Shown here one piece after another: positions 48,514-57,531 of a DNA stretch of 64,000 nt (position 1 is the stretch's first letter; the number at the start of each line of letters is the position of its first letter). The stretch lies in NCBI GenBank assembly GCA_900635495.1, contig LR134136.1, positions 3,720,001 to 3,784,000 on the forward strand, written 5' to 3'. The DNA comes from Atlantibacter hermannii. GTDB lineage: Bacteria; Pseudomonadota; Gammaproteobacteria; Enterobacterales; Enterobacteriaceae. A program made the position numbers and the translations under genes. The notes below the pieces were generated by a model that did no database searches, had not been told where the DNA came from, and saw only the letters and a program-made list of their open reading frames with translations.

Positions 48514-49451
48514 GCGTTCGTCCTTTCTGCAATTCGCAGCACTGAACTACGGGCACGTGGGTTTTCTGCCACTTCTTCTTCGCCCGGCATCAACTTGCCT
48601 AATGCTCGTAAATGGCGACCGCCCAGTTTATTGAGTTGCGCTTCTGTCATCGGGAGCCCGGCCGGAACCTGAGGACCACGGCTTTGCTCGCGCATAAAGC
48701 GTTTAACCAGCCGATCCTCCAGCGAATGGAAACTGATCACAGAAAGTCGTCCTCCCGGGGCCAGTGCGTCCAGCGAGCCTTTTAGCGCCAGCTCGATCTC
48801 ATCGAGTTCACTGTTCACCCAAATGCGTACCGCCTGGAAAGTGCGGGTCGCCGGGTGTTTAAATTTGTCTTTAACCGGGGTCGCTGCGGCAACCACTTCC
48901 GCTAATTCTTTGGTGCGGGTCATGGGTTGTTCGCGGTTGCGTTCAACGATGGCGCGCGCGATGCGTTTAGCAAACCGCTCTTCACCATACGTTTTCAGTA
49001 CCCAGGTAATATCGCTTTCTTCCGCAGTAAGCAGCCACTCAGCGGCGGATTGTCCGCGAGTTGGGTCCATTCGCATATCCAGTGGCCCGTCGCGCATAAA
49101 AGAGAAACCGCGCTCAGCGTCGTCAAGCTGCGGTGAAGAGACGCCAAGATCAAGAAGAATCCCGTCGATCTTTCCCAGAAGATCGCGATCGCTGACGTAG
49201 TCTGCCAGGGCAGAAAACGGGCCATGCACGATAGAAAAACGCGGATCGTCAATCGCGTTTGCGGCTTCAATAGCCTGAGGATCGCGATCAATGGCGATCA
49301 ACCGGCCCTGAGGCCCAAGTTGAGACAAAATTAAGCGTGAGTGACCACCACGACCAAAAGTGCCATCGATGTAGATGCCATCAGGACGAATATTCAGGCC
49401 ATTAACGGCCTCATCGAGCAGCACCGTTTTATGTTTATAATTTTCCATCAT
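48510..49451 (-). CDS. rsmH: RsmH, 16S rRNA m4C1402 methyltransferase
   Basis: A complete 313-residue SAM methyltransferase (MraW), the E. coli length. The N-terminal segment HKTVLLDEAVNGL and the SAM-binding DGTFGRGGHSRLIL (about 29-42) are visible, as is ILLDLGVSSPQLDDAERGFSF in the middle. It methylates the N4 of C1402 at the ribosomal P site. It lies 3 bp downstream of mraZ in the first part of the dcw operon. Confidence 0.97.
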   Translation of the reverse strand: MMENYKHKTVLLDEAVNGLNIRPDGIYIDGTFGRGGHSRLILSQLGPQGRLIAIDRDPQAIEAANAIDDPRFSIVHGPFSALADYVSDRDLLGKIDGILLDLGVSSPQLDDAERGFSFMRDGPLDMRMDPTRGQSAAEWLLTAEESDITWVLKTYGEERFAKRIARAIVERNREQPMTRTKELAEVVAAATPVKDKFKHPATRTFQAVRIWVNSELDEIELALKGSLDALAPGGRLSVISFHSLEDRLVKRFMREQSRGPQVPAGLPMTEAQLNKLGGRHLRALGKLMPGEEEVAENPRARSSVLRIAERTNA

Positions 49452-49454
49452 TTT

Positions 49455-49913
49455 TTATAAGGACAAATCCTGCAATCTCTCGGACATCATTTCCGAAGAG
49501 GACTGCTCTGCGTCTATGTCTTCCTTGACCCGTTGATACCAGGTCGTTTCGTCCCACAGCTCAAATTTGTTGAACTGCCCGACCAGCATCACTTGTTTGG
49601 TAAGTCCGGCATGCTGCCTTAACACAGGGGTTAACAGCAGGCGACCGGCACTGTCCATCTGACATTCACTGGCATGCCCTAACAGCAGCCGCTGCACGCG
49701 ACGCTCATTAGGATTCATGCTCGACAGACGCGATAGCTTTTGTTCAATAATTTCCCATTCAGGGAGTGTATAAAGCAGCAGGCAGGGGTGATGGATGTCA
49801 ATGGTGCAAACCATCTGACCAGCAGCGGTCTCGATCAGTTGTTCCCTGTAGCGGGTAGGTACGGATAACCGTCCTTTACTGTCGAGGTTTACTAACGAAG
49901 CGCCACGGAACAT
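49455..49913 (-). CDS. mraZ: MraZ, transcriptional regulator of the dcw cluster
   Basis: A 152-residue protein with two AbrB-like/MraZ repeats; each carries a DSKGRL or DSAGRLLL type motif (about 11-16 and 86-93). It binds GTGGG repeats upstream of itself and represses the dcw operon in E. coli. The start MFRGASLVNLD at 49913 matches the family; an upstream in-frame start lies within the operator and is rejected. First gene of the cluster. Confidence 0.97.
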   Translation of the reverse strand: MFRGASLVNLDSKGRLSVPTRYREQLIETAAGQMVCTIDIHHPCLLLYTLPEWEIIEQKLSRLSSMNPNERRVQRLLLGHASECQMDSAGRLLLTPVLRQHAGLTKQVMLVGQFNKFELWDETTWYQRVKEDIDAEQSSSEMMSERLQDLSL

Positions 49914-49942
49914 GCCAGCCTCACCCTGAAAAAACCCTTTCC

Positions 49943-49968
49943 ACCACAATATCCCACAAATTCCCACA
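49943..49968 (-). promoter_or_regulatory. MraZ operator: three 10-bp-spaced repeats
   Basis: Reading towards mraZ, TGTGGG occurs twice and TGTGGT once, each 10 bp apart. In E. coli MraZ binds three TGGGN repeats at the same place. The array lies 30-55 bp upstream of the mraZ start. Confidence 0.85.
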
Positions 49969-50435
49969 TCAGGGAGTTTACGGAGCGGAGGAAAAGCTTG
50001 TCAAGCCAGCACCAGCGCTGGAATAAACAAATTATCCGTTCCTGAGGAGAGGAAAAGGTAAATAAAAATGCTGCGTATAAAGCGAGGCAAAATTAACGTT
50101 ATGAATATTTGTAAGAAAAAGGCGAATAAACGTAACGGGGTAAAATCGACTATTTATGTATAAAAAAAATACAAAGTGCCGAGTTTGCGACGCGAGCGGC
50201 ATTTTAAGGCAAATCATGCGGGCTGAACAGCGCGTCCTGGCAGTAAAGTAAAGGTTTGCTTTATGAATAAAGGGAGAAATAACAATATTCTTCAGCATGT
50301 TCAGGGTGATGACATGTTACAAAATAATTCATAAGAAATATAAAGTTACTGCTGCAGAGAAATTAAACTTTCATGTGAAGCCAGAATTTCACATTGTAGG
50401 AAATACTTACTCCGTGTACGGAATATTCCGAATAT

Positions 50436-50462
50436 TAAAAAAGGCAGCCTTCGCTGCCTTTA
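50436..50462 (-). terminator. Intrinsic terminator of cra
   Basis: On the reverse strand AAAGGCAGC-GAAG-GCTGCCTTTTTT forms a tight stem with a T run, beginning about 10 bp after the cra stop codon. Confidence 0.85.
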
Positions 50463-50471
50463 TCAGAGATA

Positions 50472-51476
50472 TTAACGACGGCTCAGACTGCCGCGCTTAT
50501 ACAAATTGCGCCGGATGCGGGTCAAGCCGGGTTTCGGCTTACGCGGTTCGTCGAGGCTGGCGAGGACCAGTTCAAGAACGCGCTCCGCTACGTCGCGGTG
50601 GCGCTGCGCCACGGCCAGTACCGGGCATTGCAGGAAATCGAGCAGTTCGTTATCGCCAAACGTCGCGATGGCAAGGTTAGACGGTAAACGCCCCTCGCGC
50701 CGCAATGTGACATCCATGACGCCCTGCAATAAGGCAAATGACGTGGTAAACAGCGCCTGCGGCATTGGGTGCGTTTCCAGCCATTTTTCGAAAAGCTGCC
50801 CGGCGGCTTCTCTTTCATAGCTGTTCGCGTAGAGGTAGTGCACTTCGCGCGGGTCGTCTTTCCAGGCAGTGCGGAACCCTTGCTCACGCAAAAAGCTGAC
50901 TGACAGTTCCGGCAACGCGCCCATATAAAGCACGGTTTCCGCCGGGAATTTTCGTAATTCGCCCGCCAGCATTTCTGCATCATCCTGATCGGCACCGACG
51001 ACGCTGGTGAAATGTTCGCGATCGAGGGCACGATCGAGCGCGACGATAGGAAACGAATTGTTGGCCCAGCGCTGGTAGAACGGATGCTCGGGCGGCAAAG
51101 AGGTGGACACGATAATGGCATCAACCTGGCGCTGCAAAAGATGTTCAATGCAACGCATTTCATTGTCAGGCTGATCTTCAGAACACGCGATCAAAAGCTG
51201 ATAGCCACGCTGACGTGCCTGGCGTTCAAGATAATTAGCAATGCGGGTATAGCTGGTATTTTCCAGATCCGGAATCACCAAACCAATCGAGCGCGTTCTT
51301 CCGGCGCGTAAGCCGGCTGCCACCGCGTTTGGGTGGTAGTTATGCTCACGCACGACCGCCATCACTTTTTCGACGGTTTTATCGCTTACGCGATACTGTC
51401 GGGCTTTTCCATTAATGACGTAGCTCGCCGTTGTGCGCGATACCCCTGCCAGTCGCGCGATTTCGTCCAGTTTCAC
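50472..51476 (-). CDS. cra: Cra (FruR), catabolite repressor/activator
   Basis: A complete 334-residue LacI/GalR-family regulator, the E. coli length. The N-terminal helix-turn-helix and hinge read LDEIARLAGVSRTTASYVING, followed by a periplasmic-binding-protein-like effector domain. It starts with GTG, as in E. coli. Cra represses glycolytic and activates gluconeogenic genes and responds to fructose 1-phosphate or fructose 1,6-bisphosphate. epd and the sugar genes at the other end of this window fall in the kind of metabolism it controls. Confidence 0.97.
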   Translation of the reverse strand: MKLDEIARLAGVSRTTASYVINGKARQYRVSDKTVEKVMAVVREHNYHPNAVAAGLRAGRTRSIGLVIPDLENTSYTRIANYLERQARQRGYQLLIACSEDQPDNEMRCIEHLLQRQVDAIIVSTSLPPEHPFYQRWANNSFPIVALDRALDREHFTSVVGADQDDAEMLAGELRKFPAETVLYMGALPELSVSFLREQGFRTAWKDDPREVHYLYANSYEREAAGQLFEKWLETHPMPQALFTTSFALLQGVMDVTLRREGRLPSNLAIATFGDNELLDFLQCPVLAVAQRHRDVAERVLELVLASLDEPRKPKPGLTRIRRNLYKRGSLSRR

Positions 51477-51599
51477 AATTGCCCCTTAGTGAATGACATA
51501 CACCATAGCCTTATTAGGGTTATAGCAAAATCCATAACATCTAAACGCAGAATAATCACCTGAGCAACCGCTTTTGCGTGCTCTTGCTGGCGTACAGGC

Positions 51600-51630
51600 A
51601 AAAAAAAGCCCGGCGAGTCATGCCGGGCTC
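51600..51630 (-). terminator. Intrinsic terminator of ilvIH
   Basis: On the reverse strand AGCCCGGC-ATGACTC-GCCGGGCT is followed by a run of T. It begins 23 bp after the ilvH stop and lies between ilvH and cra. Confidence 0.85.
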
Positions 51631-51652
51631 GTTTCTACGTTGACCGTAGTGA

Positions 51653-52144
51653 TTACCGCATAATCTTATCACCACGCGACAGACCGACAACACCTGAACG
51701 CGCCACTTCAACAATTTTCGCCACATCGCGGATGGTGGCGAGAAAGGCATCGAGCTTATCACTGGTCCCGGCAAGCTGAACGGTATACACCGACGGCGTA
51801 ACATCAATAATAGAACCGCGGAAAATTTCCGTGTTCCGTTTAACTTCTTCGCGCCCGTAGCCGCTGGCCTGGATTTTCACCAACATGATTTCGCGTTCGA
51901 CGTGTGCGCCCTGCCCCAGCTCATTAACGCGCAGCACATCCACCAGCTTATGAAGTTGCTTTTCAATTTGCTCCAGAACCTTTGCATCCCCGACGGTCTG
52001 AATCGTCATGCGTGACAGCGTGGGATCTTCCGTTGGCGCAACGGTGAGGCTTTCAATGTTATATCCGCGCTGGGAAAACAATCCGATTACGCGGGATAAC
52101 GCGCCCGATTCATTTTCCAGTAATACAGACAGTATCCGGCGCAT
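51653..52144 (-). CDS. ilvH: IlvH, acetolactate synthase III regulatory subunit
   Basis: A complete 163-residue small subunit, the E. coli length. The N-terminal ACT domain begins MRRILSVLLENESGALSRVIGLFSQRGYNIESL, where the glycine at position 14 and residues near it form the valine site. It confers valine feedback inhibition on IlvI. It lies one base downstream of ilvI. Confidence 0.98.
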   Translation of the reverse strand: MRRILSVLLENESGALSRVIGLFSQRGYNIESLTVAPTEDPTLSRMTIQTVGDAKVLEQIEKQLHKLVDVLRVNELGQGAHVEREIMLVKIQASGYGREEVKRNTEIFRGSIIDVTPSVYTVQLAGTSDKLDAFLATIRDVAKIVEVARSGVVGLSRGDKIMR

Positions 52145-52145
52145 G

Positions 52146-53870
52146 TTAGGTCCTCTCCGTTTTGCTTAACCACATTTCATCCATCCCACCGCCACGAATA
52201 TGCATCGGATAAACGTGTTCGGTGCCATCCACCATGACATCTACAAAAACGAGGCGGTTGTTACGCACCTGTTCCAGGGCTTCGCTTAATTTGCCTTCCA
52301 GCTCGTCAGGACGCGTAATAGTGATGCCGATATGGCCATACGCCTGCGCCAGCCGGGCGAAATCAGGCAGCGATTCCATATACGATTGCGAGTGGCGTCC
52401 GGAATAGATCATGTCCTGCCACTGTTTCACCATCCCCAGATAGCGGTTGTTAAGATTCAGGACCAGAACCGGCAGGTCATATTGCAACGCGGTTGAAAGC
52501 TCCTGAATGTTCATCTGGATACTGCCGTCGCCCGTCACGCAAATGACCATTTCATCAGGCAGCGCGAGCTTCACGCCCAGCGCGGCAGGCAAACCGAATC
52601 CCATGGTGCCGAGGCCGCCGGAATTAATCCAACGGCGCGGTTTATCAAACGCATAATAGAGCGCCGCGAACATCTGGTGTTGCCCAACATCGGACGTCAC
52701 GTAAGCGTCGCCATGGGTTAAACGGTGGATAGTCTCAATTACCGCCTGCGGCTTAATGCTTTCGCTGGTAGTGTTGTAGCTCAGGCATTTGCGGGCGCGC
52801 CATCCCTCAATTTGTTGCCACCAGTCGCGGATATCATCCAGCGATTGCATGCTTTCTTCTTGCTCCAGCAGTTCAAGCATTTGCTGAAGCACCAGCCCTG
52901 CATCCCCCACAATCGGAATATCCGCTGACACAGTTTTAGAAATAGAGGCCGGATCGATATCGATATGAAGCACCGTGGCATTGGGGCAATATTTTGCCAG
53001 GTTATTGGTGGTGCGATCGTCAAAGCGCACGCCCACGGCAAAAATCACATCAGAGTGGTGCATGGTCATGTTGGCTTCATAAGTCCCATGCATCCCCAAC
53101 ATGCCTAAAGCCTGGCGATGCGTACCAGGGAAAGCGCCAAGCCCCATTAATGAAGACGTCACCGGCAGATTGAGCTTCTCAACCAACTGCCGCAACGTGT
53201 CGCTACAGTCGGCGTTAATCGCGCCGCCCCCGACATAAAGAACCGGTTTTTTTGCCGCCAACAATGTCTGAAGCGCACGTTTGATTTGGCCTTTATGCCC
53301 CTGCGTAGTGGGATTATAAGAGCGCATGCTGACCGACTCCGGCCAGACATAAGGCATCTTTTTCGCGGGGTTGAGAATATCTTTCGGCAAATCCACGACT
53401 ACCGGGCCAGGACGCCCGCTGGCTGCGAGCCAGAAGGCTTTCTTCAGCACCGTCGGGATATCTTCTGTTTGCTTAACCAGGAAGCTATGCTTTACCACCG
53501 GGCGGGAAATGCCCACCATGTCGCATTCCTGGAAAGAATCGTAGCCAATCAGCGATGTCGCCACCTGGCCTGATAGCACGACTAAAGGAATAGAATCCAT
53601 ATAAGCGGTAGCAATACCGGTGATGGCATTGGTCGCTCCGGGGCCCGAGGTCACCAGCACAACGCCAACCTCGCCAGTCGCTCGGGCCAGGCCATCTGCC
53701 ATGTGCACGGCAGCTTGTTCATGACGCACCAGTATGTGGTCGATTCCGCCGATCGTATGAAGCGCGTCATAGATATCCAGCACAGCCCCGCCAGGGTAGC
53801 CGAATACCTGTTTCACGCCCTGGTCGATCAGCGACTGAACCACCATCTCGGCTCCAGACAACATCTCCAT
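52146..53870 (-). CDS. ilvI: IlvI, acetolactate synthase III catalytic subunit
   Basis: A complete 574-residue thiamine-diphosphate enzyme of E. coli length that makes acetolactate and acetohydroxybutyrate for valine, leucine and isoleucine. The catalytic glutamate lies in RHEQAAVHMADG (about 45-56), and the diphosphate/Mg site is GDGSIQMNIQELSTALQ (about 441-457). I start at the second of two adjacent ATG codons (53870), which matches E. coli and gives the better spacing from GGAGG. Confidence 0.97.
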   Translation of the reverse strand: MEMLSGAEMVVQSLIDQGVKQVFGYPGGAVLDIYDALHTIGGIDHILVRHEQAAVHMADGLARATGEVGVVLVTSGPGATNAITGIATAYMDSIPLVVLSGQVATSLIGYDSFQECDMVGISRPVVKHSFLVKQTEDIPTVLKKAFWLAASGRPGPVVVDLPKDILNPAKKMPYVWPESVSMRSYNPTTQGHKGQIKRALQTLLAAKKPVLYVGGGAINADCSDTLRQLVEKLNLPVTSSLMGLGAFPGTHRQALGMLGMHGTYEANMTMHHSDVIFAVGVRFDDRTTNNLAKYCPNATVLHIDIDPASISKTVSADIPIVGDAGLVLQQMLELLEQEESMQSLDDIRDWWQQIEGWRARKCLSYNTTSESIKPQAVIETIHRLTHGDAYVTSDVGQHQMFAALYYAFDKPRRWINSGGLGTMGFGLPAALGVKLALPDEMVICVTGDGSIQMNIQELSTALQYDLPVLVLNLNNRYLGMVKQWQDMIYSGRHSQSYMESLPDFARLAQAYGHIGITITRPDELEGKLSEALEQVRNNRLVFVDVMVDGTEHVYPMHIRGGGMDEMWLSKTERT

Positions 53871-54237
53871 CATTTGCCTCCAGGCTTTTGTTTTACTTCA
53901 ACGACGGAAGTCATATTCTCGCCGTTGCGATGAGGTGTTTTTATTGTTCCTAACATAACCGCTCAGGATCGGGCAGGCAATTGACCACCAGCGCCGCGTC
54001 TGAGGCGTTCATTTTCTCGCCAGTCCAGTGAATCGCGCCGAATTGTGAGAAAGCTCTGGGAGAAGCGGTTGCCGTGGCGGGATATTTTATAAGTGTCGGG
54101 TATTACAGTGAGAGATCAAGGAAAACGGCGATGGATAGTCATCGGTGGGATAACAGTCGCAGAAAAGAATAAAATGCCAGTAAACAGACCAATAAAAGCG
54201 AAACCGAATGGTTGCCCATCCGGTTTTATTTCTTTGC
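53871..54237. other. Intergenic region between ilvI and leuO
   Basis: 367 bp holding the leftward ilvIH promoter region and, at its right end, the leuO terminator. In E. coli the ilvIH upstream region carries several Lrp sites and is also contacted by LeuO. I did not assign individual Lrp sites here because the consensus is too degenerate to call by eye. Confidence 0.5.
54201..54230 (-). terminator. Likely terminator of leuO
   Basis: AAACCG-a-ATGG pairs with CCAT-CCGGTTT around a short loop, flanked by T-rich sequence on both strands. It lies 8-37 bp after the leuO stop codon. Confidence 0.65.
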
Positions 54238-55182
54238 TTATTTCTTACAAATTCTGATAAGCAATTCTTCCATCCATTGATGTCCTTTATCGCGTCCTGC
54301 CGCTTCGTGCCACGACAAATAGCAGGTGCGGCGGTTGTTCTCCAGCGGCAACGTCAGGACATCAAGGCTCAGGGTGGAAACAAACTCATCTGCCAGCCAA
54401 CGCGGCGCAATAGCAATAAGATTGGTTTGCGACACGACATTTAACACACTGGTCATCGCCATGCCCTGATAAGCAATGGTCGCCTGTTTTTCAGGGGTGT
54501 CATACCAGGGCGCGCTGAATGAACCAAAACGGTCCAGCGCCACCACGGCATGTTGTTCCTGATAAACGCCCGCTTCGCTGATTAAGTTTTTCTTGCGGGG
54601 ATGGGTTTTACTGCACACTAAAACCATTTCGTCATCAAATAAAGGGATACAAGAAAATTCCGGACGGCGGAAAAGATCATAACTAATGACGAACTCTGTT
54701 TCCTGATAGCGTAACTGATGCTCAATATTTTGGTTCAGAGAAGATTTAAACGCCAAATGAATATTGGGCGCAATATTGGTGACACTATTATAAATAATCG
54801 ATGTTAAAAGATTATCTAACGGGCTACACACGCAAAGATTAAATAAACGTTCGCTGCTTAATGGTTCGAAGCCGGATCCTGGCAATTCATTTTGTACCAG
54901 TTGCAGCGCCTGGCGTACGGAACCGAAGAGCTGGCATGCCCGCATGGTCGGTTGGATGCCCCGCCCATAGCGCACGAAAAGTTCGTCATTAAACATCAGT
55001 TTGAGTCTGGAAACCGCATTGCTGACTGCGGGTTGAGACATCCCCAAAAGATGGGCGGCGCGGGTGATATTTTGCTCCTGCATGACAGCATCAAAAACAG
55101 TCAACAAATTCAGGTCTACTGAACGCAACTGCGGCTTAAGACCCTCATTAAGAGGTGACTGTTCAATATGATTATCTGACAT
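54238..55182 (-). CDS. leuO: LeuO, LysR-type global regulator
   Basis: A complete 314-residue LysR-family regulator, the E. coli length. The N-terminal helix-turn-helix reads LNLLTVFDAVMQEQNITRAAHLLGMSQPAVSNAVSRLK, and the effector-binding domain follows. LeuO counters H-NS silencing of many loci and is itself silenced by H-NS. The first ~20 residues (MSDNHIEQSPLNEGL) differ from E. coli, the rest is close. GGAG lies 6 bp before the start. Confidence 0.96.
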   Translation of the reverse strand: MSDNHIEQSPLNEGLKPQLRSVDLNLLTVFDAVMQEQNITRAAHLLGMSQPAVSNAVSRLKLMFNDELFVRYGRGIQPTMRACQLFGSVRQALQLVQNELPGSGFEPLSSERLFNLCVCSPLDNLLTSIIYNSVTNIAPNIHLAFKSSLNQNIEHQLRYQETEFVISYDLFRRPEFSCIPLFDDEMVLVCSKTHPRKKNLISEAGVYQEQHAVVALDRFGSFSAPWYDTPEKQATIAYQGMAMTSVLNVVSQTNLIAIAPRWLADEFVSTLSLDVLTLPLENNRRTCYLSWHEAAGRDKGHQWMEELLIRICKK

Positions 55183-55779
55183 AATCTACTCCATTACTAA
55201 TTATCGTCGCGCCCTGACAACATTATTGATTTGATCCATAGTGTAAAATCAGGGAAATGACGGGAGGCTTTTCGTGAATCGGCATCGGGCTTATTTAAAA
55301 TAATCAATGCCGCAATACCGAGCTCAACGTTAACTGCCTGGGATTTATTGCAACTGACGATAATCAAACCATAAACCAAGAAAATTCTCAATAATTCACC
55401 AAGTGAATTAAGATTTTAGGAATATTAAAATATTCCATCTATAGGCAATTTATAGATTCTTAAAATCCTGGTTTCTTTCTCTCATTTTGTTGGCAAATTT
55501 TATTGTTTAATTTAATGCTTGATAAACGAGCATTTTTTTTGTCAATGTATTTTGAGTTGTAACGACGCAATGGGTTTACCGACCAAACCGACGCGAACGA
55601 GACCCCGCGCCGACACAAAACAATAATTTCTTTGTTTGCGGTTTTTACAGGATATTACGCTAAATATCATCGCCATCTTCCGCCTGCTCTGTTCAGGTTA
55701 ATCCTTGAAAGAAAAGTTGACACTCTTTCTTCAATCAAGTACCACTAAAAGCATCTTAACGATTTCTGAGGCTTGATTA
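55183..55779. other. AT-rich regulatory region between leuO and leuL
   Basis: 597 bp, markedly AT-rich from about 55,360 to 55,560, with long A/T runs. In E. coli and Salmonella this interval binds H-NS and LeuO and carries the divergent leuO and leu promoters. Apart from promoter-like AT tracts I see no gene. Confidence 0.6.
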
Positions 55780-55863
55780 ATGATTCGCACTGTTCGCCTA
55801 CTCGGTCTACTACTACTCAACGCATCTCTGCGCGGTAGACTGTTGGGCGGCATTCAGCGTTAA
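55780..55863 (+). CDS. leuL: LeuL, leu operon leader peptide
   Basis: A 27-residue leader starting MIRTVRLLGLLLLNAS and ending GGIQR. The control region has two Leu codons (CTA CTC), a Gly codon, then four Leu codons in a row (CTA CTA CTA CTC), mostly the rare CTA. When charged tRNA-Leu is scarce the ribosome stalls here and the downstream terminator does not form. It is one residue shorter than E. coli LeuL (28) and differs at several positions. Confidence 0.92.
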   Translation: MIRTVRLLGLLLLNASLRGRLLGGIQR

Positions 55864-55889
55864 GTTGAATCAAGTCACAAGAGAAAACG

Positions 55890-55917
55890 AAACCCGCGCA
55901 CTGCGCGGGTTTTTTTA
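55890..55917 (+). terminator. Leu operon attenuator terminator
   Basis: The stem AACCCGCGCA-CTGCGCGGGTT followed by seven T lies 27 bp after the leuL stop and about 43 bp before leuA. It is the classic attenuator of the leu operon. Confidence 0.92.
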
Positions 55918-55959
55918 TGCTCGTCGCAGGCGCAGAAAACTGAAATAAGGACCGTATTC

Positions 55960-57531
55960 ATGAGCCAGCAAGTCATTATTTTCGATACGACATTACGTGA
56001 TGGTGAACAAGCGCTGCAGGCGAGCCTGAGCGTGAAAGAGAAGCTGCAAATCGCACTGGCCCTGGAACGTATGGGTATTGATGTAATGGAAGTTGGCTTT
56101 CCCGTTTCCTCGCCAGGTGATTTTGAATCCGTTCAAACCATCGCCCGTCAGGTTAAAAACAGCCGTGTGTGCGCCCTGGCGCGCTGTGTCGAAAAAGACA
56201 TCGATGTGGCTGCCGAATCCCTGAAAGTCGCCGAGGCGTTCCGTATTCACACCTTTATTGCCACCTCGCCGATGCACATCGCCACCAAACTGCGCAGCAC
56301 GCTGGATGAAGTCATTGAGCGTGCCGTCTATATGGTGAAACGCGCCCGTAATTACACCGACGATGTGGAGTTCTCCTGTGAGGACGCGGGCCGTACGCCC
56401 ATTGAAGATTTGGCCCGCGTGGTGGAAGCCGCCATTAACGCCGGTGCGAAAACCATCAACATCCCGGATACCGTGGGCTACACCCTGCCCTTTGAATTCA
56501 GCAACATTATTACCGGCCTGTATGAGCGCGTACCGAATATCGACAAGGCGATTATTTCCGTCCATACCCATGACGATTTAGGCATGGCGGTGGGAAATGC
56601 GCTGGCCGCCGTTAATGCGGGCGCGCGTCAGGTCGAAGGCACGCTGAACGGTATTGGCGAACGCGCCGGGAACTGCGCGCTGGAAGAAGTCATTATGGCG
56701 ATTAAACTGCGCCAGAACCTGATGAACGTTCATACCGACATCAACCACCAGGAAATCTGGCGCACCAGCCAAACCGTTAGCCAGATTTGCAACATGCCCA
56801 TCCCGGCGAACAAAGCGGTTGTCGGTTCCGGGGCATTCGCTCACTCCTCAGGCATTCACCAGGATGGCGTGCTGAAGAACCGTGAAAACTACGAGATCAT
56901 GACCCCGGAGTCGATCGGCCTGAACCAAATTCAATTGAACCTGACGTCCCGTTCCGGCCGTGCCGCAGTGAAGCACCGTATGGAGGAGATGGGGTATCAC
57001 GAAGACGATTACAATCTGGACAATCTGTACGATGCGTTCCTGAAACTGGCGGACAAAAAAGGCCAGGTGTTTGATTACGATTTGGAAGCGCTGGCTTTCA
57101 TCAACAAACAGCAGGAAGAGCCGGAGCATTACCGTCTGGACTACTTCAGCGTGCAGTCAGGCTCCAATGCCATGGCCACCGCGTCGGTGAAGCTGATTTG
57201 CGGCGATGAAGTAAAAGCGGAAGCCGCCAACGGCAACGGTCCGGTCGATGCAGTCTATCAGGCCATCAACCGTATCACCGACTACGATATTGAACTGGTG
57301 AAATACCAGTTAGGCGCCAAAGGCCACGGCAAGAACGCGCTGGGCCAGGTGGACATCGTGGTCAATTATAACGGCCGCCACTTCCACGGCGTGGGCCTGA
57401 CCACCGACATCGTTGAATCCTCGGCCCGTGCGATGATCAACGTACTGAACAATATCTGGCGCGCCGCCGAAGTTGAAAAAGAACTGCAACGCAAAGCTCA
57501 TAATAAAGAACAAAATCAGGAAACCGTGTGA
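55960..57531 (+). CDS. leuA: LeuA, 2-isopropylmalate synthase
   Basis: A complete 523-residue enzyme of E. coli length that condenses acetyl-CoA with 2-oxoisovalerate, the first step to leucine. The metal-binding DTTLRDGEQALQASLSV (about 9-25), HTHDDLGMAVGNALAA and GIGERAGN are visible in the TIM barrel. The C-terminal LeuA dimer domain, which gives leucine feedback inhibition, is complete. Its TGA overlaps the leuB ATG by one base. Confidence 0.98.
   Translation: MSQQVIIFDTTLRDGEQALQASLSVKEKLQIALALERMGIDVMEVGFPVSSPGDFESVQTIARQVKNSRVCALARCVEKDIDVAAESLKVAEAFRIHTFIATSPMHIATKLRSTLDEVIERAVYMVKRARNYTDDVEFSCEDAGRTPIEDLARVVEAAINAGAKTINIPDTVGYTLPFEFSNIITGLYERVPNIDKAIISVHTHDDLGMAVGNALAAVNAGARQVEGTLNGIGERAGNCALEEVIMAIKLRQNLMNVHTDINHQEIWRTSQTVSQICNMPIPANKAVVGSGAFAHSSGIHQDGVLKNRENYEIMTPESIGLNQIQLNLTSRSGRAAVKHRMEEMGYHEDDYNLDNLYDAFLKLADKKGQVFDYDLEALAFINKQQEEPEHYRLDYFSVQSGSNAMATASVKLICGDEVKAEAANGNGPVDAVYQAINRITDYDIELVKYQLGAKGHGKNALGQVDIVVNYNGRHFHGVGLTTDIVESSARAMINVLNNIWRAAEVEKELQRKAHNKEQNQETV

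Larger units (their letters stand above)
49914..50471. other. Intergenic region between mraZ and cra
   Basis: 558 bp containing the mraZ/dcw promoter (Pmra) and the MraZ operator at its left end and the cra terminator at its right end. The middle (about 50,030-50,200) is AT-rich. The region has a similar length in E. coli. I see no ORF with a ribosome-binding site. Confidence 0.6.

Noticed and set aside
55197..55391. 64-codon minus-strand frame ending 14 bp before leuO (possible leader peptide)
   Set aside because: It would need a TTG start, has no ribosome-binding site, lies in AT-rich sequence and matches nothing known.
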